Source: JAHBVY01 sp964415255
GTDB taxonomy: Bacteria; Myxococcota_A; Polyangia; Polyangiales; Polyangiaceae
Assembly: GCA_964415255.1 (NCBI GenBank)
Contig: CAYQAC010000244.1
Coordinates: forward strand, 1 to 6,401
DNA length: 6,401 bases
Direction: 5' to 3'
Shown: in pieces, positions 1 through 5,493 of the stretch
Layout of the letters: each line of letters begins with the position of its first letter
How positions within the stretch are numbered: the stretch's first letter is position 1
Notes under the pieces: model-generated
What the model was told of the DNA's origin: nothing
What the model saw: only the letters and a program-made list of their open reading frames with translations
The model's database searches: none
Made by a program: the position numbers and the translations under genes

Positions 1-1
1 C

Positions 2-466
2 GAACTCGCGCTGTGGTGCGATCTGAGGGTCGCGGCCGAAGACGCGACCTTCGGCGTGTTCTGTCGTCGCTTCGGGGTGCCGCTGATCGATGGGGGCACC
101 TGGCGCCTGCCGCGCTTGATCGGCCTCTCGCGGGCGCTCGACTTGATCTTGACGGGGCGCGCGGTGCCGGCGCCGGAGGCGCTCACGATGGGCCTCGTGA
201 ATCGCGTGGTGGCGCCGGGGACGGCGCTCGAGCAGGCGCTCGAGCTCGCACGTCAGCTAGCCGTACTGCCTCAGGCCTGCCTGCTCGCGGATCGCGAGCG
301 GGCGTACGCCGGGTTCACGCTCTCGGAGGCGGAGGCGCTCCGTGAGGAGCTCGCGAGCGGGGCGCGCGTGCTGGCGACGGAGGAGTCGCGGCGGGCGATC
401 GCGCGGTTCGCGGCCGGCGCTGGCCGCCACGGGCAGCGGGTGCCGGTCGACAGTGAACCTGACTAG
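2..466 (+). CDS. Enoyl-CoA hydratase/isomerase (crotonase) family protein, C-terminal part, partial
   Basis: The frame is open from the left edge to TAG at 464-466, giving 154 residues with the N-terminus missing. The fragment starts with ELALWCDLRVAAEDATFG, the segment following the oxyanion-hole region in crotonases. It continues with a GGTWRLPRLIG motif, the equivalent of GGTQRLTRAVG, then LDLILTGR and a GLVNRVV motif, which is the usual order of crotonase landmarks. The C-terminal half is helical and Ala/Arg/Glu-rich. The family acts on acyl-CoA thioesters in the cytoplasm, as hydratases, isomerases or related enzymes. The glutamate matching rat Glu144 is kept (first visible residue), but the position matching Glu164 is Cys (FGVFC, visible residue 21). 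The classical hydration of enoyl-CoA therefore should not be assumed, and the substrate cannot be named. It is convergent with the operon to its right. Family assignment is firm; specific activity is not. Confidence 0.92.
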   Translation, partial: ELALWCDLRVAAEDATFGVFCRRFGVPLIDGGTWRLPRLIGLSRALDLILTGRAVPAPEALTMGLVNRVVAPGTALEQALELARQLAVLPQACLLADRERAYAGFTLSEAEALREELASGARVLATEESRRAIARFAAGAGRHGQRVPVDSEPD

Positions 467-539
467 GAGGCCGATTGAGATCAGGTGTCCTCACCTCATG
501 CGAGCTACGGCTTCCTCAGTCCGTAAGGTGGCCAGCTGC
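467..539. other. Convergent intergenic gap with weak hairpin, no gene
   Basis: This 73-bp gap separates the 3' ends of the crotonase gene (plus) and the zinc-ribbon gene (minus), so transcription from both sides should end here. The only symmetric element I see is AGGTG-TCCT-CACCT at 483-496, a 5-bp stem without a T-tract on either strand. It is not a convincing intrinsic terminator; termination may be Rho-dependent or lie inside the neighbouring genes. Confidence 0.4.
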
Positions 540-956
540 TCACCGCGCTAGGGACTGAAGCAGATCTCCGAGCGCCTGGTGGCTCTCACGGGCGGCGTCC
601 CAGCTGTGGGTGCTGATCTGCGACGCCAGCGCCTGACACAGCGCCTCCAAGCGCGCTTGGACGGGCGCCGTCAGGTGCCCGGCGCTGCTCGGCGGCCCTT
701 CGCCCAGGCGGGCGGCGCCCTCTCGCTGGATGCGCGCGTGCTTCGCCCGAGCGGCCTTCAGCTCGGCCGCCCACTGGCGCGCTTGAGCCCGGGCCAGGGC
801 GACGCGCGCGTTCTCTTGCGCCTTCGCCTTGCAGGTCGCGCAGTCTCCTGTCGCCTCGCTCTCCGCTGGGAGGTGGGCGCCGCAGTCTGGGCAGAGCTGG
901 GGGAACTGGCGCGCAGTGCGCTCCAGGTGAGGGGCGTCGGCCATAGGTCCATCCAT
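540..956 (-). CDS. Small zinc-ribbon protein with charged helical region, function unknown
   Basis: The product has 138 residues. It starts at ATG 956-954, preceded by AAGAGGTAAG (957-966), a good ribosome binding site, and ends at TGA 542-540. Two cysteine pairs, CPDCG (Cys22, Cys25) and CATCK (Cys39, Cys42), are spaced as a zinc ribbon, and a metal site is the likely reading. Residues 46-82 are rich in Ala, Arg, Lys and Gln and look helical, possibly a coiled coil or basic surface. Residues 96-137 form a second probable helical part. There is no signal peptide or membrane segment, so it should be cytoplasmic. It lies only 27 bp after the transglutaminase stop, on the same strand, which makes it the likely last gene of the MoxR operon. 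It could bind nucleic acid or act as a protein-binding adaptor. I do not recognise a named family. An ATG four codons downstream (Met5) is an alternative start, but the ribosome binding site favours Met1. Confidence 0.75.
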   Translation of the reverse strand: MDGPMADAPHLERTARQFPQLCPDCGAHLPAESEATGDCATCKAKAQENARVALARAQARQWAAELKAARAKHARIQREGAARLGEGPPSSAGHLTAPVQARLEALCQALASQISTHSWDAARESHQALGDLLQSLAR

Positions 957-983
957 CTTACCTCTTGCCGCAGCGCGGAGCGA

Positions 984-2876
984 CTAGCTTGAAGCCGGCG
1001 CCGCGCCTCGGCGAGGCAACGCGCGCTTCACCTGCTGTGTGAGCGCGGCGAGCGCCACGCTCAGCTCCTGCCCGTCACCCTGCTCAGCGTAGCGCAAGGT
1101 GATGTAGCGCGCTGAGACATCCCCGAGCGGCGCCGCCAGCTCCTCGGGCAGGGCGTCGGTCACGCGCGCGCTCCAGCGCGTGAGGGTCTCGGCAGGGCCT
1201 CGCCCCAAACCCCGCTCGGCCAGCGCGCGCTCAAGGGCTAGCCACTCGGGCAGCGGGTCGCTGTAGCCCGCCTCAAACCGCCGCCGCAGACGCCGCTCGC
1301 GGCGTAGCCTGATCAGGCGAGCCGCGACGAGTAAGCCAATCGCCGCGAGCAGGGCGGACACCACCTCATACAGCTCGCGCGCCAGCAGCCAGTCCATGAG
1401 CCGCGACCAGGCCTGGCGCAGGGCGTCGAAGGTGGCGGGCAAGGCGCCGGTGACCTGCTCGCCCCCGAAGCCCTCCGTCAGCGCCGTGGGGTCATAGGTG
1501 ACCCACTCCTTGCCCGTCCAGCCCTCGACCCAAGAGTGCGCGTGGCGCTCGCGCACCACCCAGTAACCCCCGACGCGGTTGTACTCAGAGACGCTGTACC
1601 CGGCCACCAGCCGCGTCGGGATCCCGATGCTGCGCGCGAGCAGCGCCATCGCGGAGGCGAAGTACTCGCAGTGCCCTTGCTTGTTTCTGTATAGAAAGTC
1701 AATGACCGGCTCGAGGTCGTCCTGTCGCTCGAAGTCAAGGCTGTAGCGGTACCCGCGCCTGAGCTGCTCGGCGATCGCGGTGAGCTGCTCATGCGGCGTG
1801 CTGGCGCCCTCGGTCCAGCGGGTGGCCAGCGCGCGCAGCGGCTCCAGCATGGGCCTTGGCACCGTCAGCTCGGCTTGCCCTGGGGGCGCCACCGGGTAGC
1901 GCCGCTCGCCGCCGCGGGTGATCCACAGCCGCTTGGAGGGGTCACCGGCGACCGGTGAGAACACGCCAGTGCCGCTCACGGAGACGAAGCCCGTGGAGGC
2001 GGCGAGATCGCCGGTGTCGAGCGGGGTGAAGTAACGCGGGCTGTCCATCACCACCTCCACCTCCGTGAGCTTGGCCTGGGGGGGGGGCGCCTGTGGGACG
2101 GCGTGCACCGCGCCTTGTTCGTCGTGGCGCGTCCACGCGCCTTGGCCATAGCTCATGTACACGACGCCCCGGAGGTGCGTGGTGGGCTCACCGGAGACGC
2201 GCAGCACGAGGCGCTCGGAGGTGAGCATCCCCCTCATGGAGCCGAGCCAGAGCAGGCTAGAGAAGCCGCTCCGCGCCTTGAGGCCGCTCATGGCGCGCGT
2301 CACCACCCAGGCGTGGAGCGGGGGCAAGCTGAGCGCGGCGAGCGACGTGAGGGAGAGCGCGGCGATGAGCCCCGCGCCGATGACCACCCGGTGACGACGA
2401 GCCAGCGCACCGAGGGGCACCCGCGCGGGGTCTGCGGCTCGCAGCGCGAGCAGCGCCAGGCCGAGCGAGGTGACGATGCTCACGGCGTAGGGGACACCTC
2501 CACGCTTGGCGCCCCACACCGCCAGGGAGGTGAGCACCAGCGCCAAGGTGAGCGAGACGCCGCCCTTGGGCGCTTGGATCCATAGCCGGAGCGCCGCGAA
2601 GCCGAGCAGGGAGGTGCCGAAGGCCGCCCAGCCGGAGTGGATCGGCTCACCGCCATCAAGCGCCGGGCTGGTCGGCAGGTTGTAGGCAATGAGCCAGACG
2701 ATCGCCCAGCCGATCAGGGACGAGACCGCCTCGGTGCTCGGTAACAGCGCCATGCGTGCGCGGACGCCGAGCGCCGGCGCGGCGACGAGCGCGATGAAGA
2801 GCGCCGCGACGGGCGTGGGGCCCACGAGGAGCGCGGTGAGCGCCACCCAGACCACCAAGAGTGGCAGCGCCCTCAC
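984..2876 (-). CDS. DUF3488/transglutaminase-like membrane protein (TgpA type)
   Basis: The product has 630 residues. It begins with about six hydrophobic segments (roughly 4-38, 50-66, 84-100, 107-146, 163-185), matching the DUF3488 region of TgpA-like proteins. An extracytoplasmic region follows with a papain-like transglutaminase core: GHCEYFASAM with Cys403, HAHSWVEGW with His447 and YDPT with Asp462, so a complete Cys-His-Asp triad is present. A further membrane segment (about 503-520) precedes an Arg-rich stretch, LRRERRLRRR, and a cytoplasmic C-terminal domain resembling DUF4129. Length is normal for the family, about 650 residues. The fold may act as transglutaminase, protease or amidase; the substrate is unknown. 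The GTG start (2876-2874) overlaps the DUF58 stop as GTGA and follows GAGGTGG (2881-2887), so translation is probably coupled. An uninterrupted run of ten C on the coding strand (2087-2078, residues about 264-267) is a slippage-prone site, but the frame is intact here. Confidence 0.94.
   Translation of the reverse strand: MRALPLLVVWVALTALLVGPTPVAALFIALVAAPALGVRARMALLPSTEAVSSLIGWAIVWLIAYNLPTSPALDGGEPIHSGWAAFGTSLLGFAALRLWIQAPKGGVSLTLALVLTSLAVWGAKRGGVPYAVSIVTSLGLALLALRAADPARVPLGALARRHRVVIGAGLIAALSLTSLAALSLPPLHAWVVTRAMSGLKARSGFSSLLWLGSMRGMLTSERLVLRVSGEPTTHLRGVVYMSYGQGAWTRHDEQGAVHAVPQAPPPQAKLTEVEVVMDSPRYFTPLDTGDLAASTGFVSVSGTGVFSPVAGDPSKRLWITRGGERRYPVAPPGQAELTVPRPMLEPLRALATRWTEGASTPHEQLTAIAEQLRRGYRYSLDFERQDDLEPVIDFLYRNKQGHCEYFASAMALLARSIGIPTRLVAGYSVSEYNRVGGYWVVRERHAHSWVEGWTGKEWVTYDPTALTEGFGGEQVTGALPATFDALRQAWSRLMDWLLARELYEVVSALLAAIGLLVAARLIRLRRERRLRRRFEAGYSDPLPEWLALERALAERGLGRGPAETLTRWSARVTDALPEELAAPLGDVSARYITLRYAEQGDGQELSVALAALTQQVKRALPRRGAAPASS
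2078..2087. repeat. G10/C10 homopolymer inside the transglutaminase gene
   Basis: Ten consecutive G on the plus strand (C on the coding strand) encode part of a Pro-rich stretch (APPPQ) between the predicted membrane region and the transglutaminase core. A gain or loss of one base would shift the frame upstream of Cys403 and abolish the catalytic domain. The tract may also be a sequencing-error hotspot, but the frame is continuous on both sides as given. Confidence 0.95.
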
Positions 2877-4135
2877 AGCGCCACCTCAGCGCGCTCAAGC
2901 TCGCTCACCAGCACCTGGCGGACCTGCGCGGCGTCGCTCATGCGCCGCGTGACCGCGACGCACAGCCCGCGCGGGTGAGCGCGGTGGAGCGCGTCGTCGA
3001 GCGCCGAGGCGCGGGGTGGATCTGAGCTTACTATCACCAGCGTGAGCGTGCCGTCGTCGAGCTCTGCCTCCACGCGCGACCAAAGCATGGCGGTTGGCTG
3101 CAGCTGCGGGCGGGTGCGCGCCAGCGCGGCGAGGCCGCGCGCCAGTGAGTCAGGGTGCTTGTTCAGATCGCGCGCTACGTCGTCGGCGCTCGAGATGAGC
3201 AGGTTGACCGTGTGACCGCGCTCCGTGAGCGCCACGAGCACCCCAGCGGCGAGCCGGATGCTCGCCTCGAACGCCGGCTCATCGCGCTCCCCAGCGGCGT
3301 CGAGCACCACCAGTGAGCGCCCGCTCTCGGCGGCCTGGTACTCGCGCACGTGGGGCTCCCCGGTGCGCGCCCAGGTGCGCATGTGAAGATCGCGGATCGG
3401 ATCTCCCGGGCGATACGCGCGGACGCCGATGATGTCATGGCGGCCGCCGCGCCCGGCGTGTGCTTGGGCGTCTCGCCGTGCGCCGTCGGTGCCCTGGCGG
3501 TCGAGGAGTGCGCTCAAATCCACCCGCGCCGGCCGCGGCACCACACAGAAGCGACACCCTTCGCTCACCACGCGTGGCCCCTGAGCGAGCCGAAAGGGCA
3601 CCAGCTGGGTCGCCTGAAACACGTCCAGGTGATGATCCCCGCGCTCAATGAAGCGCGCCGTCGCGCTGCGCGTCGCGCGCCCCAAAGCGGGCAACACGGC
3701 GACGCCCGGCGCGTGCCCAAGCCACGCGCCATCCCAGGGTAAGAAGGGCCCCGCGATGCGGATCGCGTGGCGCGCCTCCTCACCGTGATTGACGAGCGTG
3801 AGGCGGAGTTCAAGCGGCTCGCCTTCAGTGACCGTGGGCGGCGCCTCAGCGCTGAGGGTGACGCTCGTGAGCTTGAACCAGCGGCGCGCAGCTAAGCTGA
3901 CTATCAGGAGCGCGAATAAAGGCACCCAGAGCCAGTACACCCGAGTGCCGCGCACGTCGGCGCCTGAGAGCATCATGAAGGCGATCAGCGCCGCCAGGCC
4001 GCGGCCCTCGCGGGTGGTCACGGAGCCGAACCAAGTGAAGGGGCGCGCCCAACGCACGAGCCGCGAGCGGCGCGCTCGATCTCTCCCCTCCTTGGTGGCT
4101 GGGATCAGGATGTGGTTCAGGCGCGCGAGCTTCAC
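2873..4135 (-). CDS. DUF58 domain membrane protein
   Basis: The product has 420 residues. Two hydrophobic segments (about 47-58 and 66-83) are followed by a beta-rich region (about 90-200) and the DUF58 signature at 235-258, including YRPGDPIRDLHMRTWART (Gly244, Asp245, Arg248, Trp255). A VWA-like fold follows with SLVVLDAAGE near 274-283. The canonical metal-binding DxSxS motif is absent: Asp279 is followed by AAGE, so metal binding is doubtful. DUF58 proteins typically sit beside MoxR ATPases and are thought to be their membrane partners. The start chosen is GTG 4135-4133, the only usable start codon in this frame after the upstream in-frame TGA at 4222-4220. It is preceded by AGGTG five bases away. 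The stop TGA (2875-2873) overlaps the next gene's GTG. It is separated from MoxR by an unusual repeat-bearing 84-bp spacer described separately. Confidence 0.94.
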   Translation of the reverse strand: MKLARLNHILIPATKEGRDRARRSRLVRWARPFTWFGSVTTREGRGLAALIAFMMLSGADVRGTRVYWLWVPLFALLIVSLAARRWFKLTSVTLSAEAPPTVTEGEPLELRLTLVNHGEEARHAIRIAGPFLPWDGAWLGHAPGVAVLPALGRATRSATARFIERGDHHLDVFQATQLVPFRLAQGPRVVSEGCRFCVVPRPARVDLSALLDRQGTDGARRDAQAHAGRGGRHDIIGVRAYRPGDPIRDLHMRTWARTGEPHVREYQAAESGRSLVVLDAAGERDEPAFEASIRLAAGVLVALTERGHTVNLLISSADDVARDLNKHPDSLARGLAALARTRPQLQPTAMLWSRVEAELDDGTLTLVIVSSDPPRASALDDALHRAHPRGLCVAVTRRMSDAAQVRQVLVSELERAEVAL

Positions 4136-4238
4136 GTCGGCACCTGGCGGTGCGGGCGGCGCTGGGCGCTGAGGGGGCGGCGATGCGGGCGGCGCGCCAC
4201 GTTGACTTTCACGTCGGCTTCACGTCGGCACCGGGCGG
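4131..4238. repeat. Three copies of TTCACGTCGGC at the MoxR/DUF58 junction
   Basis: Plus-strand copies lie at 4131-4141, 4208-4218 and 4219-4229; the last two are directly tandem. The outer pair extends to a 20-bp match with one mismatch (4131-4150 and 4219-4238). On the coding strand each copy carries GTGA. The spacer also contains a 12-bp direct repeat (4151-4162 and 4184-4195). The pattern suggests local duplication of an original stop/start junction. Confidence 0.9.
4132..4212 (-). CDS. Possible 26-codon coupling ORF between MoxR and DUF58 genes
   Basis: Reading starts at GTG 4212-4210 and ends at TGA 4134-4132. The stop overlaps the DUF58 start as GTGA. The start overlaps, also as GTGA, the stop of a 4-codon ORF (4223-4209) whose own GTG overlaps the MoxR stop. 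The predicted peptide is very basic, begins MKVNVARRPHRR and ends in VPT like MoxR itself. It contains a repeated RRPHR element arising from a 12-bp direct repeat (4151-4162 and 4184-4195). There is no clear ribosome binding site of its own, so translation would rely on reinitiation. It may act only as a ribosome relay rather than produce a functional peptide, or may be chance. The reading frame and overlaps are seen directly; translation is inference. Confidence 0.3.
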   Translation of the reverse strand: MKVNVARRPHRRPLSAQRRPHRQVPT

Positions 4239-5170
4239 CTCGCGACCAGCTCAAGCAAGGTGCTCGCTGCGTCGCGGCCTGCGTAGCGGGCGTCGCGGCT
4301 CAGCTGCACCCGGTGGGCGAGGGTGGGGACGACCAGCGCCTGCACGTCGTCTGGCAGTACGAAGCCTCGACCGCTCAGCAGCGCGCGCGCTTGCGCCACC
4401 CGGCTCAGGGCCAGGGCGCCGCGCGGGCTCACCCCCAGCGCTAGCTCAGGGCGCTCACGGGTGGCGCGCACCAGATCGAGCAGGTAGCGGCGCACTGCGT
4501 CTGAGAGGGTCACCGCGCGCACCGCCTCCTGTAGCTCCAAGAGCTCCCCGAGGTTCGACGTGGGGCTCAGGTGGCTCAGCGGGTCGACCAGGTCGCGATC
4601 GCTCAGCATCGCCAGCTCCTCCTCGAACGATGGGTAGCCGAGCTTGAAGCGCAGCGCGAAGCGGTCGAGCTGTGCCTCCGGCAGCGGGTACGTCCCCTGG
4701 AAATCCACCGGGTTCTGGGTGGCGATCACGAAGAACGGTGAGGGTAGCGGACGCGTCACGCCATCGGTCGTGACCTGCGCCTCGTTCATGGCCTCGAGCA
4801 GCGCCGACTGGGTCCGCGGGGAGGCGCGGTTGATCTCGTCAGCTAACAGGACGTGGGTGAAGATGGGCCCCGGTTGGAACGTGAAGCTGCCTTCCTTCGG
4901 GTTCAAGATTTGGCTGCCCAGCACGTCCGCGGGCAGCAGATCGGGCGTGAACTGCACGCGCGCGAAATCGACGTCGAAGGTGCGCGACAGCGCCTTGGCG
5001 AGCGTCGTCTTGCCGACGCCAGGCACGTCCTCAATCAGCACGTGCCCCCCGGCGAGCAGCCCCGTGAGCAAGAGCTCAATCGCCTCGGGTTGTCCGCGGA
5101 TCACCTGCGCCAGGCTCTGGCGGATCCGCTCGAGGGAGGGGTGGGTTGGGCGTGGCGCGGGGTGGTTCAC
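4220..5170 (-). CDS. MoxR family AAA+ ATPase
   Basis: The product has 316 residues, a typical length for MoxR proteins. Walker A is VPGVGKT (49-55), Walker B is VLLADEINR (107-115), sensor 1 is in IATQNP (Asn153), the arginine-finger region is QLDRF (Arg170) and sensor 2 is in GVSPRGAL (Arg250). All key residues for ATP binding and hydrolysis are present. It is a cytoplasmic ring-forming ATPase expected to remodel or activate partners, most plausibly the DUF58 protein encoded next. The start is GTG 5170-5168, preceded by TGGAG five bases upstream. No other start codon exists in this frame back to the TAA at 5227-5225. It is the first gene of the operon, after a 323-bp non-coding region. The stop TGA (4222-4220) forms a GTGA overlap with a tiny ORF and is in the same frame as DUF58. 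Confidence 0.97.
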   Translation of the reverse strand: MNHPAPRPTHPSLERIRQSLAQVIRGQPEAIELLLTGLLAGGHVLIEDVPGVGKTTLAKALSRTFDVDFARVQFTPDLLPADVLGSQILNPKEGSFTFQPGPIFTHVLLADEINRASPRTQSALLEAMNEAQVTTDGVTRPLPSPFFVIATQNPVDFQGTYPLPEAQLDRFALRFKLGYPSFEEELAMLSDRDLVDPLSHLSPTSNLGELLELQEAVRAVTLSDAVRRYLLDLVRATRERPELALGVSPRGALALSRVAQARALLSGRGFVLPDDVQALVVPTLAHRVQLSRDARYAGRDAASTLLELVASRPVPT

Positions 5171-5393
5171 CTGGACTCCAGCTGGGCGCGCCCCAGCGAG
5201 CCGAGGGCGAAGCGACCCGGAAGCTTAGTCAGGAGCCGCCTCAGCGCCAGCTAGCTCCCCAGTGGGGCCACCGCGGAGCGGTGCCAAACCCCCAAAAACC
5301 CTGGGAAAACGGCTTATGAGTGAGCTGCGCGCGGGTGGCTTCAAGCGCCGATGAGCAGCCGGTGCCACAGCGACCCACCCAGGTGGCGCGGGG

Positions 5394-5489
5394 TTGAGCA
5401 GTGAGGCTGACGAAGACGCTGCCTGGTGCCCACTACCCGATGATTGGGTAGTGAAGCTGACGAAACGAGTTGAGCAGTGAGGCTGACGA
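5394..5489. repeat. Three-copy 20-bp direct repeat TTGAGCAGTGAGGCTGACGA
   Basis: Copies are at 5394-5413, 5444-5463 and 5470-5489. The outer two are identical, and identity extends one base to the left (21 bp). The middle copy reads TTGGGTAGTGAAGCTGACGA and differs by three transitions. Spacings between copy starts are 50 and 26 bp. They begin just 4 bp after the FGE-fold gene stop. They could be regulator binding sites, remnants of a duplicated 3' region, or part of a dispersed repeat family. Confidence 0.9.
5431..5453 (-). terminator. Inverted repeat CACTACCC...GGGTAGTG, possible terminator hairpin
   Basis: An 8-bp perfect inverted repeat with a 7-base loop lies 40 bp after the stop of the FGE-fold gene, in the right place for transcript end formation. 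No T-tract follows on either strand, so it is not a standard intrinsic terminator. Its right arm is part of the middle repeat copy, so it could instead be an inverted binding site or a product of repeat rearrangement. Confidence 0.35.
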
Positions 5490-5493
5490 TGCG

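Larger units (their letters stand above)
5171..5493. other. Intergenic region upstream of the MoxR operon
   Basis: This 323-bp region separates two minus-strand genes, the FGE-fold gene and moxR, and must hold the end of the first transcript and probably the operon promoter. Near 5490-5393 are a three-copy repeat and an inverted repeat. Near 5287-5316 is an A/T-richer island (minus strand reads GTTTTCCCAGGG then TTTTTGGGGG). At 5257-5267 and 5270-5282 are two adjacent small inverted repeats, CCCC-AGT-GGGG and ACCGC-GGA-GCGGT, that would lie in the moxR leader if transcription starts in the island. No convincing -35/-10 pair or sigma-54 site could be assigned. The open frames here are low-complexity and lack family features. 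Confidence 0.6.

Noticed and set aside
483..496. Intrinsic terminator between the convergent genes
   Set aside because: The stem is only 5 bp and no T-tract follows on either strand.
579..992. 137-codon plus-strand open frame opposite the zinc-ribbon gene
   Set aside because: The minus-strand gene has paired CxxC motifs, a ribosome binding site and operon position; the plus-strand frame has none of these.
2103..2585. 160-codon plus-strand open frame opposite the transglutaminase gene
   Set aside because: His/Arg/Glu-rich low-complexity translation antisense to a well-supported gene; no ribosome binding evidence or family features.
4644..5228. 194-codon plus-strand open frame opposite MoxR
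   Set aside because: It lies entirely antisense to a strongly conserved ATPase for most of its length, has no domain features, and is explained by high-GC codon bias.
5269..5290. Sigma-54-like promoter (TGGCAC on the minus strand)
   Set aside because: The TGGCAC half is present at 5286-5281, but the expected TTGC at the -12 position is absent (CGCG instead).
5287..5316. G-quadruplex or telomere-like G/T tract on the minus strand
   Set aside because: Only two G runs of three or more are close together, which is not enough for a standard four-tract quadruplex.
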